64,000 bases of DNA from Streptomyces sp. NBC_01429 (GCF_036231945.1 NZ_CP109599.1:1798001-1862000), one strand, 5' to 3'; positions 32,734-41,909 are shown, numbered from the stretch's first letter. Notes: a model not told the origin generated them from the letters alone. Made by a program: numbers and translations.

Positions 32734-33531
32734 TCACATCAGGTCACGGAAGGCGCGTTCGCGCACCATGAGCGCGGCTCGTTTGTCGGGAAGGTCGACT
32801 TCGGCGGTGTAGCGGAAGCCGGCGCTGAGGAAGGCCGAGACGGAGGGGGTGTTGCGCAGATCCGGTTCGGCGATCACGCGTCCGCAGCGGGGGCGGTGGT
32901 CGAGGACGAGGTCGGCGACCGCTCGCAGCAGAGTGGTCCCCACGCCACGCCCTCGATCGGCGACGCCTCCGAGGAGCAGATGGATGCCGGTGTCGTGCGG
33001 GCGGGCCGGGTAGTGGCGGGCGAGAGGGTCCAGGTCAGCGCGGTACAGCTCCCAGTAGCTCATCGGGGTCCCGCCCAGGACACCGAGGAACGGGACGCTG
33101 CGCCCGTCGCCGTCGAGCTGGAGGCGCAGATGGGCGGCGGTCACGTCTTCCGTCCCCGCCAGCTCCCAGAAGGCGGCCACGGCCGGATCGTTCATCCAGC
33201 GGGTGATCAGCTCCAGATCACGCTCGATCCGTACGGGGACGAGCTGGAAGACGCCGGCCGGGGTGGTGACCGGGCCCCAGCCGGCGGGGGTGTCGAGCAG
33301 GTCACCGGCCGGGATGCCGGCGCCGGGCGGGGTACCGGCGCCGGGCGGGGTCGCGGTCACGGCGTCACTCCCTCCGAACATCGCGACGAGTTCTTCGGAC
33401 AGCCGCAGGTCGAGAGTGTCCTCAGCGGCGCCGCCGGACGGCGGTGTGGAACCGGGACCGGGACCAGGACCAGGACCGGAACCGATGCCGGTGTTGGTGC
33501 TGGTACCGGTGCGCGCGTCGCTGGGGGGCAC
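32734..33531 (-). CDS. GNAT-type siderophore N-acyltransferase
   Basis: 265 aa from the GTG at 33531, chosen because GAGGAG lies 8 bases upstream; an earlier ATG (33603) has no ribosome site and would overlap the previous gene. Residues 1-85 are low-complexity Gly/Pro/Thr with repeated PPGAG units. The catalytic domain (about 90-265) is of the IucB/RhbD type: PAGVFQLVPVRIERDLELI, MSYWELYRADLDP, and the acyl-CoA binding loop RGRGVGTTLLRAV. These enzymes acylate a diamine arm of a siderophore. The N-terminal low-complexity stretch is not typical for this family. Confidence 0.85.
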   Translation of the reverse strand: MPPSDARTGTSTNTGIGSGPGPGPGPGSTPPSGGAAEDTLDLRLSEELVAMFGGSDAVTATPPGAGTPPGAGIPAGDLLDTPAGWGPVTTPAGVFQLVPVRIERDLELITRWMNDPAVAAFWELAGTEDVTAAHLRLQLDGDGRSVPFLGVLGGTPMSYWELYRADLDPLARHYPARPHDTGIHLLLGGVADRGRGVGTTLLRAVADLVLDHRPRCGRVIAEPDLRNTPSVSAFLSAGFRYTAEVDLPDKRAALMVRERAFRDLM

Positions 33532-33571
33532 GGTGCGCTCTCCTCTCGGCGGTTCGGTCGGGCGGGCGCGA

Positions 33572-35431
33572 TCAGTCGTGAAGGGGGTTGGTGATGGTGA
33601 CATAGACGGACTGGGTGTCGACGGGGCCGACGAGTTCGTCGAGGCCGTGGAGCCGGGTGAGCAGATTGGCCTTGCAGCGCAGGGTGGGGCTCTCCAGGAG
33701 CTGGCCCGGCAGCGGCGATCCGAGTCCGGTGGCGCCGGTGAGGAACTGCCGGAAGGCGGCGAGGAGGACGCGTTCGTCGGCGAGCCCCTGGGCGCCGAAC
33801 GCTCCGATCAGTCCGAGGACGTTGTTGATGCCGAGGTAGTAGGCGAAGCGCTCGTCGGTGACGTCGTCCGGGACGAAGGTGTCGCTGACCGAGCCGATGC
33901 CGGGCAGCCGGCGCTCCAGTGAAGGGCGGTGGGACTCACGGAAGTAGTAGCCCTGGTTGTCGCGGTAGCGGCCGCCGACGGGCCAGCCTTCGGCGTCCAG
34001 GATGACCAGGGTGTTCTGCTGGTGGGCCTCCAGGGCGATCCCCGCCGCGCCGTCCAGCCAGAGCACCGGACGTACGACGTGGTCGAGATAGCGCAGGAAC
34101 CACTCGGCGGACACGGCTGCGACGGAGCGGCCGGTGCGGGCGGCGAGCGCGGACACGGCCTCGGTCAGGCGCGTGGACATTCCGGCGCGGCCGGGAGCGG
34201 GACGGGGCGCGGTCAGCCCGGCGATGCAGACCGCGTCGTCGTCCCGGGAGAAGGGGTTGTGCCGCAGCATCACGTCGAGGCCGGTCACCGGTTCCCCGTC
34301 GGGAGTGTCGACGGCCAGCCAGGCGGGGTCGCGCACGATGTCGAAGCCGGGGTGGGCGGCCTGCCACTCCTTGGCGAGCCCGCTGCGCAGCAGCCGGTGG
34401 ACCTCGACGCCCCGGTGCAGTTCCTTGCGGAGGTTCTCGCGGCGGGAGTTGGTGATGCGGACGCCGAGCGAGAGCTTCAGCATGGCGGCGGCGCCGGGCC
34501 GGTGCACCGTACGGATGGAAGAGGTCGGGTGCCAGGAGGCCCCGTGGGGACCCAGGTCGTGGAGAAGTCCGGCGTCGAGAAGCCGGCGGACGGCCGGACG
34601 GTGCGTCACATCGCGTGCCTGCCAGGGGTGGAGAGGAAGCGCGACGGTGTTCTCGGGAAGGGGTACGTCCCCGAGGAACCGGGCCGTGAGCTGTTCGGCG
34701 GGCAGCACCCGCCCTTGCTCGGTCCACGCCGAGTCGGTGGCGAGTACGGACCGGTCGACGGCCATCCAGTGGAGCGGGAAGGAGCCGCGCAACTCGGGTG
34801 AGTAACAGCGCACTTCGGCCTCGGAGAGGCCCTCCCGGCTCTTGGGCGTGGGGTGCAGGGGGTGGCCGAGGAGCAGGGACTGCTCCGCCGTGAGGAAAAG
34901 GTCCGTGTCCTCGGGCGCGGCGGGATCGTCCCGGCGGTCGGCGATGAAGTCGGCGGTGTGCACCAGGGAGTTGGCGACGCGGCCCACCAGGTCGGCGCCC
35001 TGGTAGCGGCCCGACTCGCGGCCGAGGAGGGCCGCGACGGTGACCGCTTCCGCCGCGGGGGCGTCCTGGGGGGCGTTCTCCAGGAAGGGCATGCCGAAGC
35101 GGTGCCAGCCCGTGGCCGACCAGTGGCGGACGGGGACGAGGAGAGCGGTGCCGCTGATGTCGAGGGGGATCCGCAGCACCGTGCCCTGCGGCCGGGGCAG
35201 GTTGTTCTCGCGTACCCAGCAGCGCAGCAGGTTCTCGACGGCCGCCGCGTCGGCCGCCTTCTGCGGGTCGGCGTGGTCGAGCTGGTCGGGCGCCTGGGCG
35301 GCGCTGTCCAAGTCCGCGACGGGAAGGGGTTGTTCGTCGAAGCCACCCGCCGGTTGCCGTGGCACCGTCGCCGCCTCGGCGGTGGAGCGGCCGTCGGACT
35401 CGGGCACATCGGGTGAGGGTGTGGGGTTCAC
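33572..35431 (-). CDS. NIS siderophore synthetase, IucA/IucC family (first of two)
   Basis: 619 aa synthetase related to the other copy but clearly different in sequence. The GTG at 35431 with AAGGA about 13 bases upstream is the best start. Landmarks: ALPLHPWQARDVTHRPAV near 260, STSSIRTVHRPGA-type ATP region (WHPTSSIRTVHR) near 300, KLSLGVRITNSRRENLRKE near 320, and LEAHQQNTLVILDAEGWPVG near 470. Motifs for nucleotide binding are intact. It starts 31 bases after the aminotransferase stop. Confidence 0.9.
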   Translation of the reverse strand: MNPTPSPDVPESDGRSTAEAATVPRQPAGGFDEQPLPVADLDSAAQAPDQLDHADPQKAADAAAVENLLRCWVRENNLPRPQGTVLRIPLDISGTALLVPVRHWSATGWHRFGMPFLENAPQDAPAAEAVTVAALLGRESGRYQGADLVGRVANSLVHTADFIADRRDDPAAPEDTDLFLTAEQSLLLGHPLHPTPKSREGLSEAEVRCYSPELRGSFPLHWMAVDRSVLATDSAWTEQGRVLPAEQLTARFLGDVPLPENTVALPLHPWQARDVTHRPAVRRLLDAGLLHDLGPHGASWHPTSSIRTVHRPGAAAMLKLSLGVRITNSRRENLRKELHRGVEVHRLLRSGLAKEWQAAHPGFDIVRDPAWLAVDTPDGEPVTGLDVMLRHNPFSRDDDAVCIAGLTAPRPAPGRAGMSTRLTEAVSALAARTGRSVAAVSAEWFLRYLDHVVRPVLWLDGAAGIALEAHQQNTLVILDAEGWPVGGRYRDNQGYYFRESHRPSLERRLPGIGSVSDTFVPDDVTDERFAYYLGINNVLGLIGAFGAQGLADERVLLAAFRQFLTGATGLGSPLPGQLLESPTLRCKANLLTRLHGLDELVGPVDTQSVYVTITNPLHD

Positions 35432-35461
35432 GAAGAGGGCTTCCTTGTGAGGTGTCCGGGG

Positions 35462-36850
35462 TCAGTTGGACGGGCCGGAGTCTTTCCGGCGGAGCGCGGT
35501 GCGCTCGGCGGCGGCCAGCGCGTCGGCGAACCGGTCGAGGACGGCGACGGACTGCTCGTCGGTGAGAGTGAGAGGGGGAAGGAGTCGCACAACGGCCGTC
35601 TCACGGCCGCCGAGTTCGACGATGAGGCCACGGCTCAGGCACTCCTGCTGGACAGCTGCCGCGAGCGCGGGGTCCGGCGGGGCAGGGTCACCTGCCGCCG
35701 GGGCGACGAGTTCCACACCGATCATGAGACCACGTCCGCGCACGTCTCCGACACAGGGGTGGTCGGCGGCGAGGCCCCGGAGCCGGCCGAGCATGCGCGC
35801 GCCGAGCGCGGCGGCGCGGTCGGCGAGCCGGTTCTCCCGTACGTACGCGAGGGTGGCCGCGCCCGCCGCCATCGCGAGCTGATTGCCCTGGAAGGTGCCC
35901 GGGTGGGCGCCGGGCCGCCGGCTGTCCAGGTCCTCGTGGTAGACGATCACGGCCAGCGGGAGCGAGCCGCCGATCGCCTTGGACATCACCATCACATCAG
36001 GGGTGATCCCGCTGTGCTCCACAGCCCAGAAGGTACCGGTCCGTCCCACTCCTGTCTCCACCTCGTCGGCGATGAGCGGGATGGAGCGGTCCGCGGTGAT
36101 CTCGCGCATTCTGCGCAGCCAGGCGTCGGGAGCGGGGATCACCCCGCCCTCGCCCTGCACCGGTTCGAGGATCATCCCCGCGGGGGCGGGCAGTCCGCTT
36201 CCGGGGTCGTCCAGCAGGCTCTCGGTCCAGCGCGCGGCGAGTTCGGCCCCGCGTTCCCCGCCGGTGCCGAAGGGACAGCGGTAGTCGTACGGGTACGGCA
36301 GCCGGGTCACCCCCGCGTCCTCTCCGCCGCCGGAGTCGGCGAGCGCTCCGGCGGCCGTCCCGTGGTGCGCCCCGGTGAAGGAGAGGAGGCCGGTGCGGCC
36401 GGTGGCGGTGCGGACGAGTCGCAGGGCGGCCTCGACCGCGTCGGTGCCGGCGGGTCCGCAGAACCGCACGCGGGCATGGCGGGCGAACCGCGGCGGCAGC
36501 GTGGCGAACAGCTCGGTGGTGAAGGCGTCCTTGACCGGGGTGGCGAGGTCGAGGGCATGCAGCGGCGCGCCCGAGTCGAGGACCCTTCTGATCGCCTCCA
36601 GGACCACCGGGTGGTTGTGCCCCAGCGCCAGCGTCCCCGCGCCGGAGAGGCAGTCCAGATACCGGCGGCCGTCGGCGCCCTCGATCGTCACCCCCCGGGC
36701 GCGCACCGGGACGATGGGGAGCGATCTCGCGTAGGTACGGGCGGCCGATTCGCGCAGGGACTGACGCCGGAGAATGCCCTCGTGCGTAACGGTCGGTGCT
36801 GCCGGAGGCGGTTCGGTCACGGTCACGGCTGTCGGTCCTCCCGTTGTCAC
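35462..36850 (-). CDS. Diaminobutyrate-2-oxoglutarate aminotransferase (RhbA/EctB-like)
   Basis: PLP enzyme of class III (462 aa) that makes L-2,4-diaminobutyrate from aspartate semialdehyde. The GTG at 36850 has GGGGGA upstream. Landmarks: LDCLSGAGTLALGHNHPVVL near residue 50, the PLP phosphate loop CGPAGTDAVEAAL near 110, the Asp of IPLIADEVETGVGRTG near 240, and the Schiff-base Lys in VMVMSKAIGGSLPL near 270. It begins the four-gene siderophore cluster and should supply the diamine building block. EctB-type enzymes for ectoine are close relatives, but no ectA/C is here, so the siderophore role is preferred. Confidence 0.9.
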   Translation of the reverse strand: MTTGGPTAVTVTEPPPAAPTVTHEGILRRQSLRESAARTYARSLPIVPVRARGVTIEGADGRRYLDCLSGAGTLALGHNHPVVLEAIRRVLDSGAPLHALDLATPVKDAFTTELFATLPPRFARHARVRFCGPAGTDAVEAALRLVRTATGRTGLLSFTGAHHGTAAGALADSGGGEDAGVTRLPYPYDYRCPFGTGGERGAELAARWTESLLDDPGSGLPAPAGMILEPVQGEGGVIPAPDAWLRRMREITADRSIPLIADEVETGVGRTGTFWAVEHSGITPDVMVMSKAIGGSLPLAVIVYHEDLDSRRPGAHPGTFQGNQLAMAAGAATLAYVRENRLADRAAALGARMLGRLRGLAADHPCVGDVRGRGLMIGVELVAPAAGDPAPPDPALAAAVQQECLSRGLIVELGGRETAVVRLLPPLTLTDEQSVAVLDRFADALAAAERTALRRKDSGPSN

Positions 36851-37261
36851 AGTGCGGTCCCCCGTCAGTACGGCGCCCGCCCGTCCGATGTTCGACGCGG
36901 GTACGCCGCCCCGTCCCCGCACCTACCAACGACCGGGCGGGCCGGTGATCACGGCCCGTCGGCAGATCCTTGGCACCCGGCCGTGCGGCACCGGGCGCGC
37001 GGCACCGGAAGACGTCCGGCGTCCGGAAGATACGAGGCGTCCGGAAGGTGTACGAGGTCCGGGAAGTGCGAGGCGTCCGGAAGGCCGGGAGTTGTCCACC
37101 CCTCGGGAGATGCCCGGGGTACGGAACCGCCGCCCTGCCGCGCACCGTCCCCATCGGCACCGGCATAGTGGGGGCCGCATGCCGGCCGCGGCCACCGCGA
37201 CCGGCATGCGCCGTCTGTTTCGTTGTTCCGAAATGTTCCGAAGTCCCAGGGGGATTACGCC
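36851..37261. other. Divergent promoter region of the siderophore cluster and a secreted protease
   Basis: 411 bases between divergent starts. It has an imperfect tandem repeat of about 18 bases (TCCGGAAG plus TACGAGG-like, around 37019-37084), a 10-bp inverted repeat (37176-37185 with 37201-37210, CGCATGCCGG), and two GTTCCGAA direct repeats exactly 10 bp apart (37225-37232 and 37235-37242). No sequence close to the 19-bp iron box of DmdR/IdeR repressors was found. Confidence 0.7.
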
Positions 37262-38488
37262 ATGCGACCCATTCGCCCGACACTCGCCGCACGCCGCGGA
37301 AGGAGCGCACGGCGCAGAACCTCCCCCGTTCTCGCGGGTGTCTCGATAGCCGCGGCCCTCGTGCTCACGGCGACGGGCTGCGGTCCCGACGAGGACGACG
37401 CCGCGAAGCAGCCGACGGCGTCGGCGACCGACGCGGCCAACGGCGCGATCACCATCCCCGACGATCTCAAGGACCGGCTCAAGGAGCACGGGATCGACAT
37501 GGACAAGTGGCGGGGCGGTGAGTGGAAGAACTGGGACCGCGACAAGTGGCTGCGCGAGGCCAGGGATTACGTCAACCCCATCATCGAGGGGCTCTGGGAC
37601 TCCGACCGGATGCGGGACGCGGAGAAGCCGCCGGAGAACCCGGTGGGCGACCAGGACATCTCGGGTGACGAGGGAGTCACCGACCCGGAGCCGAAGCCGG
37701 TCGGCGCACAGCCGGTGAGCGCGCCGTACGGGGAGAGCGCGGCCCAGTCCGGCAAGTTGTTCTTCGACGGTCCCGACGGCTCGATGGTCTGCTCGGCGAC
37801 AGTCGTCGAGGACCCGGCCCACCCCGGGAAGTCCAACATGGTGTGGACGGCCGGTCACTGCGTCCACGCCGGCAAGAGCGGGGGCTGGTACCGCAACCTG
37901 GCCTTCGTACCCGCGTACAACGACCGGGCGCTGTCCACGGCGGATCTGGAGAAGGCGTCCAAGGAGCAGATCGCCCCGCACGGTGTGTGGTGGGCGGACT
38001 GGGCGCAGACCTCCGAGCAGTGGATCTCCCAGGGCTCCTCGACGGGCGGTCAGGGAGCCCCGTACGACTTCGCGGTGATCCACGTCACCCCGGAGAAGGG
38101 CGCCACGGGCAAGTCCCTCGAAGAGACGGTCGGTTCGGCTCTGCCGGTCGATTTCAACGCTCCGGCCACCGCGCAGATCCCGGACGTGAAGGCGACCGGC
38201 TATCCGGCGGCCCCGCCGTTCGACGGGCAGAAGCTCTTCCAGTGCCAGGACAGTCCGGGCCGGCTGTCGTTGAACGCCGATGACCCGACGATGTACCGCA
38301 TCGGCTGCACCATGACCGGCGGTTCGTCCGGCGGCGGCTGGGTCGCGGCCGGTCAGGACGGCAAGCCCGCCCTGGTCTCCAACACGTCCATCGGCCCGGT
38401 CACGGCGGGCTGGCTGGCCGGACCGCGACTGGGCGATGTGGCCAAGGGCGTCTACAACGGCGTCAGCAAGAAGTTCGCCGACCAGTGA
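37262..38488 (+). CDS. Secreted lipoprotein trypsin-like serine peptidase
   Basis: 408 aa. The ATG at 37262 with AGGGGG upstream gives an Arg-rich n-region, a hydrophobic core and a lipobox-like LTATGC near residue 42, so the protein is probably lipidated and held at the outer face of the membrane. The linker (45-130) is acidic. The peptidase domain starts about 160 and shows the catalytic His in WTAGHCVHAG, Asp in PYDFAVIHV and Ser in GGSSGGGWV. Two Cys pairs (MVCSA / TAGHC; FQCQ / IGCTM) are likely disulfides. Family resembles glutamyl-endopeptidase-like actinobacterial proteins. Adjacent to the siderophore cluster but divergent. Confidence 0.86.
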   Translation: MRPIRPTLAARRGRSARRRTSPVLAGVSIAAALVLTATGCGPDEDDAAKQPTASATDAANGAITIPDDLKDRLKEHGIDMDKWRGGEWKNWDRDKWLREARDYVNPIIEGLWDSDRMRDAEKPPENPVGDQDISGDEGVTDPEPKPVGAQPVSAPYGESAAQSGKLFFDGPDGSMVCSATVVEDPAHPGKSNMVWTAGHCVHAGKSGGWYRNLAFVPAYNDRALSTADLEKASKEQIAPHGVWWADWAQTSEQWISQGSSTGGQGAPYDFAVIHVTPEKGATGKSLEETVGSALPVDFNAPATAQIPDVKATGYPAAPPFDGQKLFQCQDSPGRLSLNADDPTMYRIGCTMTGGSSGGGWVAAGQDGKPALVSNTSIGPVTAGWLAGPRLGDVAKGVYNGVSKKFADQ

Positions 38489-38491
38489 AAT

Positions 38492-38530
38492 CGCGGGCCC
38501 GCCCCCTCGTGATGAGGGGGCGGGCCCGCG
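38492..38530. terminator. Terminator between protease and hflX
   Basis: A 17-bp perfect inverted repeat (38492-38508 with 38514-38530, CGCGGGCCCGCCCCCTC), loop 5, starting three bases after the protease stop. hflX converges from the other side. Confidence 0.85.
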
Positions 38531-38590
38531 TGCGAACCGCTCCTACGGACCGTGCGAACGGGGAACGAGCCCCGGCCCCGGTCGGTCGGA

Positions 38591-40081
38591 TCAGCCGGCC
38601 ACCGGTACGTACGGGGCCAGCGCCGCCGCCAGTTCCTCGTGGACCCGTGCCTTGAGCACCGTGCCCTCCGAGGTGTGTTCCTCCGAGAGCACCTCGCCCT
38701 CGGCGTGCGTCCGGGAGACCAGGGCGCCGTGCGTGTACGGCAGGAGCACCTCGACCTCGACCTCCGGGCGCGGCAGCTCCTCGTCGATCAGCGCCAGCAG
38801 CTCGGCGATTCCCTGCCCCGTACGCGCCGAGACCGCGATCGCGTATCGCTCGGCGCGCAGCAGCCGCTGGAGCACCAGCGGATCCGCGGCGTCCGCCTTG
38901 TTGATCACCACGATCTCGCGTACGTCGAGGGCGCCCACGTCACGGATGACCTCGCGCACGGCGGCCAGCTGCTCCTCCGGCGCGGGATGCGATCCGTCCA
39001 CCACATGCACGATGAGGTCGGAGTCGCCGACCTCCTCCATCGTGGAACGGAACGCCTCGACGAGGTGGTGCGGCAGGTGCCGGACGAAGCCGACCGTGTC
39101 GGCCAGGGTGTAGAGGCGCCCGCTCGGTGTCTCGGCCCGGCGCACGGTCGGGTCCAGGGTGGCGAACAGCGAGTTCTCCACCAGGACGCCCGCGCCGGTG
39201 AGGCGGTTGAGCAGGGACGACTTGCCGGCGTTGGTGTATCCGGCGATCGCGACGGACGGCACCTTGTTGCGCCGCCGCTCCTGTCGCTTCAGCTCGCGGC
39301 CGGTCTTCATCTCCGCGATCTCCCGGCGCATCTTCGCCATCTTCTCGCGGATCCGCCGACGGTCCGTCTCGATCTTGGTCTCACCGGGACCGCGGGTGGC
39401 CATACCTCCACCGCCGCCGCCACCCATCTGCCGGGAGAGCGACTGGCCCCAGCCGCGCAGCCTCGGCAGCATGTACTGCATCTGGGCCAGGGCGACCTGC
39501 GCCTTGCCCTCACGGGACTTGGCGTGCTGGGCGAAGATGTCCAGGATCAGCGCCGTACGGTCGACGACCTTCACCTTGACGACGTCCTCGAGGTGGATCA
39601 GCTGGCCGGGGCTCAGCTCACCGTCGCAGACGACGGTGTCGGCGCCGCTCTCCAGCACCAGCTCAGCCAGCTCCTGGGCCTTGCCCGAGCCGATGTACGT
39701 GGCCGGGTCGGGCTTGTCGCGACGCTGCACCACACCGTCGAGCACCACGGCACCGGCGGTCTCGGCGAGCGCGGCCAGCTCCGCCAGCGAGTTCTCCGCG
39801 TCCCTTACCGTGCCCGAGGTCCATACGCCGACCAGCACCACGCGCTCCAGGCGCAGCTGGCGGTACTCGACCTCGGTGACGTCCTCCAGCTCCGTGGAGA
39901 GACCGGCCACCCGGCGCAGCGCGGCGCGCTCGGAGCGGTCGAGCTGATCGCCGTCCCGCTCTCCGTCGATCTCGTGGCTCCAGGCGACGTCCTCTTCCAT
40001 CAGGGCATCGGCCCGAAGGCTGTCCGTGCGGGGGTCCGCGGAGTTCTGCGCGGCCTGGGAAGGGGATGAAGAGGAGGTCAT
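38591..40081 (-). CDS. hflX: GTPase HflX
   Basis: Ribosome-associated GTPase of 496 aa that rescues or splits stalled ribosomes. The ATG at 40081 has AAGGA five bases upstream. The HflX N-terminal domain includes VVLDGVVQRRDKPDPATYIG near 110 and CDGELSPGQLIHLED near 160; the Gly-rich GGGGGGMATRGPGETKIETD near 220. G1 GYTNAGKSSLLN near 290, G3 DTVGFVRHLP near 325, G4 NKAD near 395. The N-terminal 40 residues are variable. Two palindromes lie just upstream. Confidence 0.95.
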   Translation of the reverse strand: MTSSSSPSQAAQNSADPRTDSLRADALMEEDVAWSHEIDGERDGDQLDRSERAALRRVAGLSTELEDVTEVEYRQLRLERVVLVGVWTSGTVRDAENSLAELAALAETAGAVVLDGVVQRRDKPDPATYIGSGKAQELAELVLESGADTVVCDGELSPGQLIHLEDVVKVKVVDRTALILDIFAQHAKSREGKAQVALAQMQYMLPRLRGWGQSLSRQMGGGGGGGMATRGPGETKIETDRRRIREKMAKMRREIAEMKTGRELKRQERRRNKVPSVAIAGYTNAGKSSLLNRLTGAGVLVENSLFATLDPTVRRAETPSGRLYTLADTVGFVRHLPHHLVEAFRSTMEEVGDSDLIVHVVDGSHPAPEEQLAAVREVIRDVGALDVREIVVINKADAADPLVLQRLLRAERYAIAVSARTGQGIAELLALIDEELPRPEVEVEVLLPYTHGALVSRTHAEGEVLSEEHTSEGTVLKARVHEELAAALAPYVPVAG

Positions 40082-40118
40082 TGGATCCTTACGTCGAAAG
40101 AGAGAAGTCCGTTACACC

Positions 40119-40152
40119 CGTCACAACGCGTGACGATCGGGAATGATTCCCG
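40119..40152 (-). promoter_or_regulatory. Two palindromes upstream of hflX
   Basis: CGTCAC-N5-GTGACG at 40119-40135 and CGGGAAT-N-ATTCCCG at 40138-40152 lie 38-71 bases before the hflX start, three bases apart. Their position at the expected promoter suggests regulator sites. The family of regulator is unknown. Confidence 0.6.
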
Positions 40153-40197
40153 GCCGCGTCGCCGACTCGTCGATGGTGGCACGGTTCGGCCCCGCCG

Positions 40198-41700
40198 TCA
40201 CTCCGGTTTCGGCAGTGGTTCCCGTGCCCCGTGCTTGGCGGCGGGTGCGTCGCTGCGCCAGTCCGGGTGGCCGGGCATGGGCGGGGTCTTCCTGCCGTAC
40301 AGCCACGGGGTGAAGAAGCCGGTGAGGTCACGTCCGGCGACCCGGGAGGCGAGGGCGACGAAGTCCGCCGTGGTCGCGGTCCCGTCCCGGTGGCCGCTCA
40401 CCCAGTCGCGCTCCACGTGCTGGAAGGCGTCGGCGCCGATCTCCTGACGCAGGGCGTAGAGGATCAGGGCGCTGCCGTCGTACACCACCGGCCGGAACAG
40501 GCTGATCTGCTGCCCCGCCGTCGGGGGCTCGGGGGCGGCCGGGGGGCCGCCGGCCGCGCGCCAGCCGTCGGACCGCGTGTACGCGGCGCGCATCCGCTCC
40601 TCCAGGGACTTCTGGGCCGGTTCGGACGTCGCCTTCGGGGTCTGTTCCTCCGCGTAGCGGGCCTCGTACCAGGTGGCGTGCCCCTCGTTGAGCCACAGGT
40701 CGGACCACCGGTGCGGCGAGACGCTGTTGCCGAACCATTGGTGGGCCAGCTCGTGGACCATGACCGAGTCGACGTACCACTCGGGGTACTCGGGGCGGGT
40801 GAACAGGGAGCGCTCGAAGAGCGAGAGCGTCTGGGTCTCCAGCTCGAAGCCGGTGTCGGCGCCGGCGATCAGCACGCCGTACGTCTCGAAGGGGTACGGC
40901 CCGACCTGCCGTTCCATCCAGGTCAGCTGCTCGGGGGTCTTCCTGAGCCAGGGCTCCAGCTTCTCGCGGTCCGCCGCGGGCACCACGTCCCGTACGGGCA
41001 GTCCGCGCGGCCCGGCGCGGTGCACGACGGCCGAGGTGCCGATGGAGATCTGTGCCAGCTCCGTGGCCATGGGGTGCTGGGTACGGTAGGTCCAGGTGGT
41101 GTTCGGGCCGCGCCGGGTCTTCCCTTCGGGAAGACCGTTGGCGACCACGGTGAGCTGTTCGGGGGCGGTGACGCGGAAGGTGAAGTACGCCTTGTCGGCG
41201 GGGTGGTCGTTGCCGGGGAAGACGCGGTGGGCGGCGTCCGCCTGATTGGCCATGGCCAGTCCGTCGGAGGTGCGCAGCCAGCCGCCGCCCCGGCCGTTGG
41301 GATCGCTGGTGTGGTTGACGGTGATCCGCAGGCGCGCGCCGGCCTTGACGGGTTTCGGCGGCGTGAGCACCAGGTCCTCGCCGGCCGTGGCGAACTGTGC
41401 CTCGGCGCCGTTGATCTCGACCGAGCGGACGGTGCCGTGGGTGAAGTCGAGGTTGACGCGGTCCAGGGGCTCGGTCGCCCGTGCGTCGATCTTGGTGACG
41501 GCGTCCAGCGGCTTGGTGTTGTCGCCGCTGTAGGTGAAGGCGAGGTCGTACGTCAGCACGTCGTATCCGGGATTGCCCAGATAGGGGAAGAGCGGATCGC
41601 CGATGCCGAGCGGTTCGGGCGCGGGCAGGGTGGCGGCGACGAGCGTGGCCGAGGCAGCGGCCAGCAGGGCGGCGCGCAGTCGGCGAGAGGTGAGCAGCAT
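40198..41700 (-). CDS. Secreted M1-family metallopeptidase (short form)
   Basis: 500 aa zinc aminopeptidase-like enzyme. It has a signal peptide ([20 protein letters not shown], cleavage around residue 25). The metal site is intact: [19 protein letters not shown], and the third ligand Glu in [12 protein letters not shown] about 19 residues on. The N-terminal beta domain (35-200) resembles leukotriene-A4-hydrolase-like M1 enzymes, but the protein stops shortly after the catalytic domain and lacks the large C-terminal helical domain of most M1 proteins (usually 800 aa or more). Separated from rshA upstream by interleaved inverted repeats. Confidence 0.88.
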   Translation of the reverse strand: MLLTSRRLRAALLAAASATLVAATLPAPEPLGIGDPLFPYLGNPGYDVLTYDLAFTYSGDNTKPLDAVTKIDARATEPLDRVNLDFTHGTVRSVEINGAEAQFATAGEDLVLTPPKPVKAGARLRITVNHTSDPNGRGGGWLRTSDGLAMANQADAAHRVFPGNDHPADKAYFTFRVTAPEQLTVVANGLPEGKTRRGPNTTWTYRTQHPMATELAQISIGTSAVVHRAGPRGLPVRDVVPAADREKLEPWLRKTPEQLTWMERQVGPYPFETYGVLIAGADTGFELETQTLSLFERSLFTRPEYPEWYVDSVMVHELAHQWFGNSVSPHRWSDLWLNEGHATWYEARYAEEQTPKATSEPAQKSLEERMRAAYTRSDGWRAAGGPPAAPEPPTAGQQISLFRPVVYDGSALILYALRQEIGADAFQHVERDWVSGHRDGTATTADFVALASRVAGRDLTGFFTPWLYGRKTPPMPGHPDWRSDAPAAKHGAREPLPKPE

Positions 41701-41823
41701 GCGCCATCGCTACCAGCGCCCGCCGGGCGCATGGCGACGGCGCGCGCCGCGCACACCCGAAAGGGGCAGGTCAGGGGGCGGCCGACCGCCGGATGCCGAG
41801 ATGCGCGATGTTGACGTGCGCGG

Positions 41824-41885
41824 CGCCCGGCCCCGGGGGACGGTCCTGAGGCCGGTCCCGGGGCCGGGCGTTCAGGACCGTCCCC
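41824..41885 (-). terminator. Interleaved long inverted repeats downstream of rshA
   Basis: Stem A pairs CGCCCGGCCCCGG (41824-41836) with CCGGGGCCGGGCG (41858-41870), 13 bp. Stem B pairs GGGGACGGTCCTGA (41836-41849) with TCAGGACCGTCCCC (41872-41885), 14 bp. Arms lie in the order A, B, A', B', so the stems can form a pseudoknot-like structure or exclude each other. It follows the rshA stop by 25 bases and could terminate rshA or attenuate the M1 gene. Confidence 0.8.
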
Positions 41886-41909
41886 GGTCGTTCCGGCCGT
41901 CGTGGTAGT

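Noticed and set aside
33532..33603. ATG at 33603 as start of the GNAT gene, overlapping the previous gene by 32 bases
   Set aside because: No ribosome site; the GTG at 33531 has a perfect GAGGAG at proper spacing and leaves no overlap.
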